The notes: a model not told the origin generated them from the letters alone. Shown: positions 8,362-17,789, counted from the stretch's first letter. The stretch: 57,200 nt of DNA from Singulisphaera sp. (GCA_027451445.1 DAIDJG010000418.1:1-57200), one strand, 5' to 3'. Program-made: numbers and translations.

Positions 8362-10202
8362 ACTTTGCCCACGCCTCGGCCCTGGCCTGGGCCGCGCTCG
8401 TGATCCCGATCATCATCTTTTACATCCTGAAGATCCGCCTGCGCCGGGTGCCGGTGTCGACGACGCTGTTCTGGCAGCAGATCTTCGATGAGAAGAAACC
8501 GCGGTCGCTCTGGGAGATGCTGCGGCATCTGCTTTCGCTGCTCGTGCAGATCGCGATTCTGGCGCTGCTGGTGCTGGCGCTGGGCGAGCCGTTCTTCAAG
8601 TGGGAGGTGCTCGAGGCAAAGCGGCTGGTGCTCGTGGTCGATAATTCCGCCAGCATGAACGCCAACGACGTGCTTCCTTCGCGGCTGGCGCAGGCCAAGG
8701 AGGAGGGCAAGCGGATCATCAGCGGACTCCGGTTCCGCGACGAGATGGCGATCATCGCAGCGGGGACCGAGCCCCAGGTCTTCTGCGGACTCACCGGCCA
8801 TCAGCGCACGTTGCTGAAGGCCCTCGACGAAATCCCCGCGACCGACGGGCCGACGCGAGTCAACGAGGCGATCGAACTGGCCCGGCGGCTGCTCGTCACG
8901 CAGAAGAACCGCAAGGTCATCGTCCTGTCCGACGGGGGCTTCGACAACGCCGAGACGCTGGCCAAGGCGGAGGACGTCCAGATGGTCCCCGTCGGCAAGC
9001 GCACGGGGAACGTCGGGATCACTCGCCTCCAGGCGCGTCGGAGTCTGATCGATCCGGTCGGGTACGAGATCCTGGCCGAAGTGGTCAACGCGTCGGACGA
9101 CCCGGTGGAGTGCCGGCTGGAGATCGACCTCAACGGCGAGGTCGTGGATGTCGTGCCGTTGAAGCTCGCGCCCGGCGCAGCACACCACCAGGTCTTCGAG
9201 AAGACATCGACCGCCGGCGGCCGGGTGCTTGCCCGACTGAACCGGGCCGATGCGTTGCCGGCCGACAACCAGGCGTGGGCCATTCTTCCGCGCCGGGAGA
9301 TCCGGCCGGTGACGCTCGTCACGAAGGGAAACCTGTTCCTCGAGAAGGTCTTCGAGGCGAATGCGGGCGTGAAGCTCAGCGTCTCCAGGACGCCGCTGAA
9401 GTCGGCGCCTCCCGCAGGGACTCTGACTGTCTTTCACCGCGACGTGCCGGAGAAGCTTCCCAATGGACCGGTGCTCGTCATCCAGCCTTCGCAATCGACC
9501 GACCTCTGGGAGATCGGCGAGACGCTCCAGAACCCGATCGTGACGCAACAGGATAAAGACTCCCCGTTGATGGCACACGTGCGGCTGGACAATGTGCTGA
9601 TGCCCGAGGCGAAGAAGTTGAAGCCGAAGGGACAACCGAAGATCCTCGCATCGGCCGTGAGTGGCGACCCGCTCTACCTGGCGTTCGATCGGCCCGAGGG
9701 CAAGGTGCTCGTGTTGACCGTCGATCTCGACAAGGGAGATCTCCCGTTGCAGACCGCGTTTCCCATCATGGCGGCGAACGCGCTGGGGTGGTTCGCGGGA
9801 ACGAAGGGCGAATTGCGCGAGTCAACGGCCACGGGATCGGTCGTCGAGTGGGAGCTCCCACCGAATTCGACGGCTTCCTACACGCTTCATTCCCCGAGCG
9901 GCCGTCCCGCCGCGCTACCCGTTCGAAGTGCCCGGGCCACGATCGGACCGCTCGACCAGTGCGGCATCTGGACGATCGACCACGGCACCGCGCAAGTTGA
10001 CGCCAAACCCGAGTTCGAGCTCGCCTGTAACCTCGCCAACCGTCAGGAGAGCGACCTCCGTCCGCCGCAGGACTGGGCACCCAACAGCAACGTGCTCCAA
10101 GCCGGTTTCGGCGGCCGACCGCTCTGGTATCTCCTGATCATCGCAGCGTGGGCACTCGTTGGAATGGAATGGTATCTCTATCAGCGAAGATGGATTAGCT
10201 AA
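8358..10202 (+). CDS. BatA-like membrane protein with vWA domain
   Basis: 614 residues. Two N-terminal membrane segments (about 8-25 and 53-75) enclose a short cytoplasmic loop, the BatA/aerotolerance N-terminal arrangement. A vWA domain follows with the metal-site motif DNSASM near residue 95 and SDGGFDN later. A long extracytoplasmic part has CARDB-like strands (about 210-300), and a C-terminal membrane helix sits near PLWYLLIIAAWALVG. It overlaps the DUF58 stop by 4 bp. It probably forms an inner-membrane complex with DUF58 and MoxR. The function is inferred from family context only. Confidence 0.9.
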   Translation: MNFAHASALAWAALVIPIIIFYILKIRLRRVPVSTTLFWQQIFDEKKPRSLWEMLRHLLSLLVQIAILALLVLALGEPFFKWEVLEAKRLVLVVDNSASMNANDVLPSRLAQAKEEGKRIISGLRFRDEMAIIAAGTEPQVFCGLTGHQRTLLKALDEIPATDGPTRVNEAIELARRLLVTQKNRKVIVLSDGGFDNAETLAKAEDVQMVPVGKRTGNVGITRLQARRSLIDPVGYEILAEVVNASDDPVECRLEIDLNGEVVDVVPLKLAPGAAHHQVFEKTSTAGGRVLARLNRADALPADNQAWAILPRREIRPVTLVTKGNLFLEKVFEANAGVKLSVSRTPLKSAPPAGTLTVFHRDVPEKLPNGPVLVIQPSQSTDLWEIGETLQNPIVTQQDKDSPLMAHVRLDNVLMPEAKKLKPKGQPKILASAVSGDPLYLAFDRPEGKVLVLTVDLDKGDLPLQTAFPIMAANALGWFAGTKGELRESTATGSVVEWELPPNSTASYTLHSPSGRPAALPVRSARATIGPLDQCGIWTIDHGTAQVDAKPEFELACNLANRQESDLRPPQDWAPNSNVLQAGFGGRPLWYLLIIAAWALVGMEWYLYQRRWIS

Positions 10203-10511
10203 AACAAAAGAGTTCTATCCGCAGATGTCGCAGATTTACGCAGATTTCATGGAATTTAAATATATTTTAATAATATTTTTAAGAATTTATCTGCGTAAAT
10301 CTGCGACATCTGCGGATAAACCTCTTCGATTCCTCCGTCACCCGTTAAGAAGAAGGCGTTCAATCCGCAGATGACGCAGATTTACGCAGATGTTAAGAAA
10401 TATCAAATAGTCATAATAATGACATTTAAGGATTTATCTGCGTAAATCTGCGACATCTGCGGATAAACCTCTTCGATCCCTCCATCACCCGTTTCGCGGA
10501 CATCCTGAGCC
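10203..10511. repeat. Tandemly duplicated hairpin module (29-bp arms)
   Basis: The unit at 10217-10346 has a 29-bp arm (10217-10245) whose exact complement is at 10289-10317, followed by a tail beginning AAACCTCTTCGATTCCTCC. The whole unit recurs at 10363-10493, with arms 10363-10391 and 10436-10464 and a nearly identical tail. Loops are A/T-rich and differ. A related hairpin lies at 44742-44847. The arms can fold in RNA between two co-directional vWA genes, so the module may affect mRNA processing or termination. Confidence 0.8.
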
Positions 10512-13088
10512 ATGCCTAACTCCTGGTTCCAGCTCGAATTGACGCACGCGGGATGGCTCGCCGGGCTCCTGCTTTTGCCGGTGCTGGTGCTCTATTTCTA
10601 CCGGGGTCTTGTCGACTTCGTCCGCTGGCAGCGGGTGTTGTCGCTCGTTTGCCGGACGGTCGTTGTGGTGCTGCTCGTGCTCGCGCTGGCGGGTTTGACG
10701 CTGCTCCGGCCCACGCATGACCAGTTCGTCGTGTTCGCGATCGACCGTAGCTTGAGCGTTGGTGACGATTCGCGCAAGGCGGCCGATGCGTACATCGAGA
10801 AGGCGGTCAAGGAGACAGGCCAGAATCGGGCGGCGTTTCTGTCGTTCGGTGAGACGCCGGGCACGGTGCGCGACCAGCGCCAGGACAGTACCGCAAAGGT
10901 CGACGACAATGGGACGAACGTCGCCGCGGCGATCGAGGTCGCCGCAGCGGCTTGCCCGCCGTTCTTTGTGCCGAAGATCGTTCTCCTGAGCGATGGGAAC
11001 CAGACGAGCGGCGATGCTCTCAAAGCTGCGCTCCGAGCGGGGGTTCACATCTCGACCGTTCCGCTGAAAACGCGCGATGACCCCGAGGTCCAGGTCTCGG
11101 CGGTGCGGGTCCCCGCCCAGGTGCAGCAGGGGCAGGCGTTCAACGTCGAAGTTGTGATCGACTCGAACCACGATGATGAAGGCGAGGTGGAGATCTACCA
11201 GCGCGACCACAAGGTCTGGAGCCAGCGCCGAAAGATCAAGAAGGGGGAGAACAAGATCACGCTCCCGCAGACGATCGAACAGGACCGGCTTGTCTCGTTC
11301 ACTGCGAGGACGAAAGGTTTCAAGGATACGCTGCTCGACAACAACAGCGACTTCGGACTCGTCTCTACGGCGGGCAAGCCCCGGGTCTTGATGATCGAGA
11401 GCGAGCAGCGAGACGCGAAAGACCTGATTTATGCACTTGAAGAGCAGGACATCCGCGTTGACGTCCGACCGCCCCAAGGCATGCCCGACTCGCTGGCCGA
11501 CCTTCAGAACTACGAGCTCCTGATCCTCTCGAATGTCCCGGCCACAGCGCTTTCCATGAAGCAAATGGAGATCGCGCGAACGTTCGTGCGTGACCTCGGC
11601 GGCGGCCTGATCATGCTCGGGGGCGACCAGTCGTTCGGGCTCGGGGGCTACTACAAGACGGTGCTCGAGGAGATCCTCCCCGTCCGCAGCGACTTCGAGA
11701 AGGAGAAGGAGAAACCGAGCCTCGCGATGATCCTCGTCATCGACAAGTCCGGCTCGATGGGCGGCGAGAAGATCGAGATGGCCAAGGAGGCCGCCAAGAG
11801 CGCGATCGAGCTGCTGGGTCCGAGCGACAAGGTCGGCGTGATCGCGTTCGAGGGCGAGACGTACTGGATCAGCGAGGTGCACCCGTGCTCCGACAAGGGG
11901 TTTGTGCTCGATCGGGTCAGCACGATCGAGGCCGGCGGCGGCACGGTCATGTACCCCGCGATGGAGGAGGCCTTTGACGCGCTTCAGCACACGGTCGCGA
12001 AACTCAAACATGTGATCATTCTTACAGACGGCATCTCCGCACCCGGCGACTTCGAGGGGATCAGCCAGTCGATGGCCTCGGCGAGGATCACGGTATCGAC
12101 CGTGGGGGTGGGAAGCGATGCGGACCAGCCGCTCCTGGAAGAGATCGCGCGCATCGGCGGCGGTCGCAGCTACCAGGTGGAGGATCCGTTCGCGATCCCG
12201 CAGATCTTTGCCAAGGAGACCGTCGCGGCGAGCAAATCGGCCATCAACGAGCAGCCCTTCCAGCCCCAGACGATCCGGCCGACGCAGGCGCTGGCGGGTC
12301 TCGAGGTGGAAACCGCTCCGCCGCTGCTCGGCTACGTGGTGACGCGTAACAAGCCGACGAGCGAGCCGATCCTCGCGACCGAGTCCGGCGATCCGCTCCT
12401 GACGTGGTGGCGTTACGGCCTGGGGATGAGCGTGGCGTTCACCTCGGACGCCAAGAGCCGTTGGGCCGCCGAGTGGACCGCCTGGCCGAGCTTCGGCAAG
12501 TTCTGGGCTCAGATCGTCCGCCACGCGATGCGCAAGAACGAGTCGAAGGGGATCGTCGTCCAGGTCGACCAGAAGGATCGCCGGGCCGTGGTGTCGCTCG
12601 ACGCGATCGACCCGTCGGGGCGGTTCCTCAACGGTGCGCAGACCGAGCTGAGCATCATCGACGCCCAGCTCGGCAAGAAGTCGATCGAGCTGGCGCAGAC
12701 GGCTCCTGGGCGCTATCAGGCCGAGTTCCCGACCCCGACGGCGGGCTCGTACCACCTGGAATTCTCCCAAAAATACCAGGGGAAATTGCTCTACCAGCAG
12801 TCGCGCGGACTGGCGGTCGGCTACTCGGACGAATTGCGTTTGCGACCGACGAACGTCGAGCTGCTCCAGTCCGTCGCCAAGACCTCGGGGGGGCAATACG
12901 ACCCGGCCCCCGAGGCGATCTTCGCCCCGACCGATCAGATGGCCCTCCGCGCGACACCGCTGTGGCCCTATTTGATCCTCGCCGCGGCGCTCCTCTTCGT
13001 GGCCGACGTGGCCCTGAGGCGCATTGACCTCACGTTGATCCGAATTGGTCGACCTCGCACTTTTGCGCTTTCGCAGGGTCGCTCTTGA
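10512..13088 (+). CDS. Large membrane protein with two vWA domains around a glutamine-amidotransferase-like core
   Basis: 858 residues. Two N-terminal membrane helices (about 13-33 and 40-65) are followed by a first vWA domain with DRSLSV (about residue 79). A Rossmann-like segment then runs from RVLMIESEQRDAKD to GGGLIMLGGDQSFG, resembling the class I amidotransferase-like fold common in these proteins and lacking an obvious catalytic triad. A second vWA domain has the intact metal site DKSGSMGG (about 413). A C-terminal helix lies at WPYLILAAALLFVADV. It is probably the large subunit of the MoxR/DUF58/BatA-like assembly. The only break from its neighbour is the duplicated hairpin module. 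Confidence 0.88.
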   Translation: MPNSWFQLELTHAGWLAGLLLLPVLVLYFYRGLVDFVRWQRVLSLVCRTVVVVLLVLALAGLTLLRPTHDQFVVFAIDRSLSVGDDSRKAADAYIEKAVKETGQNRAAFLSFGETPGTVRDQRQDSTAKVDDNGTNVAAAIEVAAAACPPFFVPKIVLLSDGNQTSGDALKAALRAGVHISTVPLKTRDDPEVQVSAVRVPAQVQQGQAFNVEVVIDSNHDDEGEVEIYQRDHKVWSQRRKIKKGENKITLPQTIEQDRLVSFTARTKGFKDTLLDNNSDFGLVSTAGKPRVLMIESEQRDAKDLIYALEEQDIRVDVRPPQGMPDSLADLQNYELLILSNVPATALSMKQMEIARTFVRDLGGGLIMLGGDQSFGLGGYYKTVLEEILPVRSDFEKEKEKPSLAMILVIDKSGSMGGEKIEMAKEAAKSAIELLGPSDKVGVIAFEGETYWISEVHPCSDKGFVLDRVSTIEAGGGTVMYPAMEEAFDALQHTVAKLKHVIILTDGISAPGDFEGISQSMASARITVSTVGVGSDADQPLLEEIARIGGGRSYQVEDPFAIPQIFAKETVAASKSAINEQPFQPQTIRPTQALAGLEVETAPPLLGYVVTRNKPTSEPILATESGDPLLTWWRYGLGMSVAFTSDAKSRWAAEWTAWPSFGKFWAQIVRHAMRKNESKGIVVQVDQKDRRAVVSLDAIDPSGRFLNGAQTELSIIDAQLGKKSIELAQTAPGRYQAEFPTPTAGSYHLEFSQKYQGKLLYQQSRGLAVGYSDELRLRPTNVELLQSVAKTSGGQYDPAPEAIFAPTDQMALRATPLWPYLILAAALLFVADVALRRIDLTLIRIGRPRTFALSQGRS

Positions 13089-13120
13089 ACGTACAATCAC
13101 TATTCCTCAATAGCCAATGC

Positions 13121-13257
13121 AAAATGGCAGATGCGAGATGCCAAATGGCGAGCGTCGGGAGAGTGGTGAGAGCCCGACTCCCCGGCTAGCGCAATTATCC
13201 GTCAGGCATCAACTGACGTCTTGCATGTGCCATTTGGCATATTGAATCTGCCATTTT
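13121..13257. repeat. Inverted-repeat element with 29-bp imperfect arms
   Basis: The arm at 13121-13149 matches the complement of 13229-13257 at 26 of 29 positions; mismatches fall only in the central five bases. The 137-bp element codes for nothing and sits between the vWA gene and the next small exported protein, ending 20 bp before its start codon. It looks like a MITE or an RNA hairpin. Confidence 0.65.
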
Positions 13258-13277
13258 ATGCGGTGTGCGAGGTGAGC

Positions 13278-13697
13278 ATGGGAACTCGGGGCCGATCGCG
13301 AGCCGTGGCTTTGGGATTACTCCTGGCGGCGTTTTCGATTGCGCCGGCTCCACCTGATCCGGGCGATCCGAGTGACCTGAAGACCCTCGCCGAAGCGAGG
13401 TACAAGGCAAGTCTGAAAGGTTTCGACGAAGCGTGGGTGTATTATCGTCAGGCTCGTACGAATCCGTATTTCGTCTACGCGTGGTCGCTCATGGTAGTCG
13501 ATGCTCGGATGGATTTGAGCAGTGACAAGGCGGATCATATCGTAGCAATCGAAGAGCATCTCGAGCGCATGCGGAAGCTCGAGTCGATCGTGAACAAAGT
13601 GCGGCAGCTCGGATTCGAGCGGTCAATCGATATCGCCTCTTCGGATTACTTTGTCAAAGACGCTCGGTATCGCCTGGAGCGGGCGAAGGCGAAGTGA
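13278..13697 (+). CDS. Small exported protein of unknown function
   Basis: 139 residues from the ATG at 13278, which has GAGG about 8 bases upstream; an in-frame ATG at 13221 lies inside the inverted-repeat element and is unlikely. RSRAVALGLLLAAFSIAPA is a signal peptide. The mature chain is helical, with repeated Leu/Arg/Glu and several tyrosines. It resembles the product of 6548-6973 in size, export signal and charge, though I see no clear alignable motif. Its place among the vWA genes suggests a periplasmic partner; that is inference. Confidence 0.68.
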   Translation: MGTRGRSRAVALGLLLAAFSIAPAPPDPGDPSDLKTLAEARYKASLKGFDEAWVYYRQARTNPYFVYAWSLMVVDARMDLSSDKADHIVAIEEHLERMRKLESIVNKVRQLGFERSIDIASSDYFVKDARYRLERAKAK

Positions 13698-13758
13698 TCC
13701 CTGTGTGATGCCAGCATTGCGAGTTTCATCGTCGTAGTCTCGCCTTGGAGGTTTGGCC

Positions 13759-15249
13759 ATGCAGGGTCGGATCTATCGCGAGTTGAGGCCGGTACGCCGG
13801 CGCCAGCGCGGGCAGATTGTGCTCCGCGCGGTGGTCCTCGGAATGCTCGCCAGCTCGTTGGCGGGAATCGCCCTGGGCGCCTGGAAGTGGACGACGGGGC
13901 ACGCCGTCGCGCCCTTGCTGGGAGTCGGGCTGCTTGCGACCGGGCCGTGTCTTGGCCTGCTCATTGGCGCCTTCTGGCGCGGGGGCTGGCGGGCTGCTGC
14001 GCTCGCGGTGGATCAACGGTATGCGCTCAAGGATCGGACACTCTCCGCGCTCGACTTCCTGGGTCGACAGCAGACAACCCCGCTGCATGAGCTGGAGGTC
14101 AGCGATGCTGAGGCCCGGCTCGTGGGCATGAGGGCAGGGGAGGTGGCCCCGTTCCGCGTTCCTCGGGCGCTACCTTATGCGTGTGTGGCGCTGGTGCTGG
14201 CGATCACACTCCTGACCTGGCCGTTAGGCAGCACGCCAGCGGCCGCCGGGCCGTTGCCTCCCATCCCCGAGATCGTCGCCGAAGCCACCAGGATCGGCGA
14301 GGACCTGGAGGCGCTCGACGAGCTGGCCAGGTCCGATCACGACGAGAAGCTGCAAGAGTTGGTGAAGCAGCTTCGCGAGAAGGTCGAGGAGATGAAGCAG
14401 CCGGGCGTCGATGAGCGCGAAGCGCTGGCCAAGCTCTCCGAGATGCAGGCAGCCATCGCGGCGCAACAGGCCCAGTACAATGTCGGACTCGTCGATGGCC
14501 AGCTTCAAGCATTAGGAGATGCCCTTGTCCCCGCCGAGTCACTCGAGGCTGCGGGTCATGCGCTCCAGGAAGCGAAGTTCGATCAGGCGGCGAAGGAGCT
14601 GGAAAAACTCGAGAACCCGGAGCTCGACCGCAAGGAAGCGAAGACTGTCGAGGAGAAGCTCAAGCAAGTTGCCGATGCGATGGGCGACGTGGGGCTCGGC
14701 CAGATGAGCGAGGCCGCCTCCGAACTGGCCGAAGGACTCAAAGGCGGACACAAGACGAAGATCCAGAAAGGTGCGAAGGCACTCGCCAACGCCGCCAAGA
14801 ATCACGCCCGGCGCAAGCGCATCAAGGAGATCCTCGACGCCGAGATCGACGACCTGAATGACAGCAAGCAGAAGACCAAGGATGCAAAGTTAGCCATGCG
14901 CTTCCGCAAAACGGAGCGGTCCAAGTCGCCTTCGTCCGACTGGGGTGCGAGCATTAGCGGTAACGAAGGCATTCCGACGAACCTCGCCGCCAATCGCGAA
15001 CAGAAAGACATCACCGGCAACCCAGGGGACGGTCCCTCCGAAATGGAGACCACCCACTCCCCCGAAGGCCGTCAGGCCGCGGCCCGACAATATCGCCAGT
15101 CGTACCAGAAGTATCGCAAACTGTCCGAAGCGGTTCTCGACAGCGAGCCGATCCCACTCGGCCACCGCCAAACGATCCGCAAGTACTTCGAGCTGATCCG
15201 GCCCTCGAACGGGGACGGTGAAGGTGAGAAGGACGCGCCGGCAAAATGA
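13759..15249 (+). CDS. Membrane protein with long coiled-coil region
   Basis: 496 residues from the ATG at 13759, preceded by GGAGG at 13747-13751. Hydrophobic segments lie near residues 20-42 and 50-70, and a third (YACVALVLAITLLTWPLG) near 140-158. After this comes a long Glu/Lys/Ala-rich coiled coil (about 165-375) with repeated LEKLENPELD-like heptads, then a charged, Ser/Asn-rich tail. It ends the MoxR/vWA gene train. Similar membrane proteins with helical soluble parts usually close such operons in planctomycetes. No enzymatic motif is visible. Confidence 0.82.
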   Translation: MQGRIYRELRPVRRRQRGQIVLRAVVLGMLASSLAGIALGAWKWTTGHAVAPLLGVGLLATGPCLGLLIGAFWRGGWRAAALAVDQRYALKDRTLSALDFLGRQQTTPLHELEVSDAEARLVGMRAGEVAPFRVPRALPYACVALVLAITLLTWPLGSTPAAAGPLPPIPEIVAEATRIGEDLEALDELARSDHDEKLQELVKQLREKVEEMKQPGVDEREALAKLSEMQAAIAAQQAQYNVGLVDGQLQALGDALVPAESLEAAGHALQEAKFDQAAKELEKLENPELDRKEAKTVEEKLKQVADAMGDVGLGQMSEAASELAEGLKGGHKTKIQKGAKALANAAKNHARRKRIKEILDAEIDDLNDSKQKTKDAKLAMRFRKTERSKSPSSDWGASISGNEGIPTNLAANREQKDITGNPGDGPSEMETTHSPEGRQAAARQYRQSYQKYRKLSEAVLDSEPIPLGHRQTIRKYFELIRPSNGDGEGEKDAPAK

Positions 15250-15310
15250 CGGAAAACTCGATCGAAAATCCCCGGCGCCCAACAGATTGTGCGTGAATGT
15301 GGGAGACCTG

Positions 15311-15414
15311 GGGTGGCCGGGGCAGAGGAGGCCGGAAGGCCGACGTGCCCCGGAAGCGTCTCGCGACCCACCGGGGCATGTGGAGATGCGCTCCCCTTTG
15401 TGCCCCGGCCACCC
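15311..15414. repeat. Nested inverted repeat (14-bp perfect outer arms)
   Basis: GGGTGGCCGGGGCA at 15311-15324 pairs exactly with 15401-15414. An inner pair TGCCCCGG (15346-15353) / CCGGGGCA (15371-15378) nests within. It lies between the convergent coiled-coil protein gene and the CBS gene, where it could act as a bidirectional terminator-like hairpin, although no T-run follows. It may equally be a dispersed repeat. Confidence 0.55.
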
Positions 15415-15527
15415 ATCCCGCTCGTTGGGGCACACGAACTGTTCGGCGCCAGGCGAAAATCTATCCTGCGGGGCCGGCCCTTTGCATGCTCCCGCGGTGC
15501 GGCAGAACCCCACGGCCCCATAATGTG

Positions 15528-15962
15528 TCAATATGACCCGTGAATATACGTCATCAAGTGCTGATTTTCCGAGTGCACCTTGTCGTACATCACCTTGATC
15601 ACGTCGCCCACGGAGACGATCCCCACGAGCTGAGAGTCGTTCAGCACGGGGACTTTCGCGATCCGGCGCTCGGACATCTTGCCCATCACGTCGTCCACGT
15701 CGTCGTCGAGGGTACAGGTCACCGGGTGCGCGGTCATCATCTCGGAGACCCGAACCTGCCCCACGCCTTCACCGCGGTTGTGAACCCCTCGTAAAACGTC
15801 GCGCTCGCTGAGCATCCCCAGAAGCTGGCCGTCGCCATCCACAACCGGCAGCGAGCCAATGTTGTTCTGCACGAGCCGAGCAATGGCCTCCGACACCTTG
15901 GCGTCGGGATTGATCGAGATGACTCGGCCACCTTTCTGCTTCAAGACATCGCGAACCTGCAT
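15528..15962 (-). CDS. Tandem CBS-domain protein
   Basis: 144 residues from the ATG at 15962, preceded by GGGGAGG; longer in-frame starts upstream add unconserved sequence. It consists almost wholly of two CBS domains: residues about 8-62 (GSLPVVDGDGQLLGMLSERD) and about 76-130 (KVPVLNDSQLVGIVSVGDV). CBS pairs form a Bateman module that binds adenosyl ligands such as AMP, ATP or SAM. No catalytic domain is fused, so it is a stand-alone sensor, often found in stress-responsive sets. It faces a divergent membrane protein gene across 312 bp. Confidence 0.93.
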   Translation of the reverse strand: MQVRDVLKQKGGRVISINPDAKVSEAIARLVQNNIGSLPVVDGDGQLLGMLSERDVLRGVHNRGEGVGQVRVSEMMTAHPVTCTLDDDVDDVMGKMSERRIAKVPVLNDSQLVGIVSVGDVIKVMYDKVHSENQHLMTYIHGSY

Positions 15963-16274
15963 GTCGGACCTCCCCGATTCAGGCGTCGCCGAGCGCATTC
16001 GAACGAATTGCATGCACGCACAACGCCACGCAGCGGAAATGACAGGCCTGAGAGGACGGATAGGGTTATCGTGACATCTCCCCCGCACCAACGCAAAGCA
16101 ATTCTGAGATTCTTTGAGAAGAGAGTGCCTCCAAAGTGGAGTTCCGTGATTTGTTGAGGACTGGACCAAACCTGACACGGGGCCGCGAATGCTGTGCCGC
16201 TTGACCAGCCCGACATTCCACCGTTACGATCCGATAACTGTGGAGGCGGATAGCACCCAGGGAGGGGTCAATCC
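15963..16274. other. Divergent intergenic region
   Basis: Probably holds the promoters of the CBS gene (minus) and the PMT-like gene (plus). I see no repeat, RNA gene or convincing sigma-70 pair in it. Confidence 0.4.
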
Positions 16275-17756
16275 TTGATCGAGTCTCGACGCCCAGCGCA
16301 ACGCGGTCCCCGCGAAACGGCAGCACTCGCTGCGCTCCTGGCGGCGACGTTCGCATTGCGAACCCTCTGCGCCGATCAACCAATCGTCGAGAACTACGTG
16401 GGACGGCAGATCCCGACCGCGATGGTGGCCCGTAACCTCGAACGGGGTTCAGGGTTCCTTCATCCGCAACTCCACACCGCGCCGTTCCCAAACCTCTTTC
16501 TCGTCGAACCTCCCCTCTACGCCGAATTCGTCGTCGGTCTGAGGCGGCTGGCCAACGTGCCACTCGACCCGGCCGGTAGGCTGGTGTCTGCTCTTGGCTT
16601 GACCCTCGGGGCCTGGGGCCTTTACGGTCTGATCCGGCGCCGTGAGGGAACACGGACCGCGCTGCTCGCGTTACTGGCGTTCGCGGTCTTTCCCATCACA
16701 ATTCGCTATGGGCGAGCGTTTCAGCCCGATGCGCTCATGCTTGGGTGCCTGGTCGCCGGATTGCGTTGTTGGGACGAACATGCAGCCGGTGGGAACCTCA
16801 CGTGGCTTTTCGCCGGGTGGCTGCTTCTGGCCACCGGGTTGGCGCTCAAGATCGTATCGGCGTATCTGTTGCTACCCCTCGTACTCGTAATCGTGGGCCG
16901 GACCCGGCCACGGATGTGTGCCCTGGCGTTGAGTACCCTGCTGCCTGCCTTCGCCTGGTATGTCTACGTCGCGTTTGCACTCGGAGAAGGCACAGGGTCA
17001 AAGGCCTCGGCAGACAACAGCATGATCTGGCTGCACGCGCTCTTTCCGTCCGCACTATTCAGGACCACAACGCTGGTGCACATCGGTCGCTTCCTGGTGA
17101 TCAGGGCATTCACGCCGCTTGGGTTCGCGTTGGGCCTGTGGGGACTCGTCCAACCGCGTTCGACCGATCGCCTTTGGGGCGTCTGGGGACTGAGCGCGAC
17201 GGTCGCTCTGGCAGTGCTGGCGGCGAAGCTGCATCACGAGTACTACTGGCTTTCCCTCGCCCCCTTGGCCGCCGTCGGGGTGGGACGCGCACTGAATCCC
17301 CTTAAACCCAACATGCAGGCCTTGTTTGTTTGCGGGTTGTTGGCGCTTGCGATCGTACAGTCCGCCTCGACCTGGAGGACGCCCGCTGAGTGGTCGCACA
17401 TCCGCGAAGCGGCGCAGATCGTGCATGAGAGTGTCCCTGCGGACGCCTGGGTCGTGGCACCCGAAGCACTCCTCTACGCAGCCGATCGCCGCGGATGCCG
17501 CCTCGAATTCAGCCGAGCATCTGTCCAGCGTGCCGCAGGCGAGTGGGGGACTGGGGAGTCAGCCACCGACGCGGCGGAGCTGGTTGAGTTCTACAAGAAC
17601 CACGGTGCACGATTCTTCGCCGACTTGGGTGACGCCGCCGCCGCGGGAGACTCCGCTCGGCTGGCCTTGCACAAAGCGATCCGCAGCCGCTACAAAATCC
17701 TGGTAGACCTCCCCGGCGTCGTGTTGCTCGCCGTCTTGAATGACCCCGAGCCTTGA
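16275..17756 (+). CDS. PMT/GT39-like multi-span membrane glycosyltransferase
   Basis: 493 residues with a TTG start at 16275, supported by GGAGG nine bases upstream. The chain has about ten hydrophobic helices. An early periplasmic loop contains RQIPTAMVARNLERG and an acidic/aromatic stretch, in the style of ArnT/PMT-family (GT-C) transferases that use lipid-linked sugars. The C-terminal ~110 residues are soluble (IVHESVPADAWVVAPE), as expected for the periplasmic tail. The substrate cannot be read from sequence. panB follows 33 bp downstream and may be co-transcribed without functional linkage. Confidence 0.75.
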   Translation: MIESRRPAQRGPRETAALAALLAATFALRTLCADQPIVENYVGRQIPTAMVARNLERGSGFLHPQLHTAPFPNLFLVEPPLYAEFVVGLRRLANVPLDPAGRLVSALGLTLGAWGLYGLIRRREGTRTALLALLAFAVFPITIRYGRAFQPDALMLGCLVAGLRCWDEHAAGGNLTWLFAGWLLLATGLALKIVSAYLLLPLVLVIVGRTRPRMCALALSTLLPAFAWYVYVAFALGEGTGSKASADNSMIWLHALFPSALFRTTTLVHIGRFLVIRAFTPLGFALGLWGLVQPRSTDRLWGVWGLSATVALAVLAAKLHHEYYWLSLAPLAAVGVGRALNPLKPNMQALFVCGLLALAIVQSASTWRTPAEWSHIREAAQIVHESVPADAWVVAPEALLYAADRRGCRLEFSRASVQRAAGEWGTGESATDAAELVEFYKNHGARFFADLGDAAAAGDSARLALHKAIRSRYKILVDLPGVVLLAVLNDPEP

Positions 17757-17789
17757 TCCGCGCCTCGATTCCTCCGAAGGACGCCGTGC

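Noticed and set aside
8253-9635. A 460-codon minus-strand frame over DUF58 and BatA-like genes
   Set aside because: No family motifs. The opposite strand is well supported.
10485-13100. An 871-codon minus-strand frame over the double-vWA gene
   Set aside because: Composition is Arg/His/Leu-rich shadow sequence. The plus strand has clear vWA motifs.
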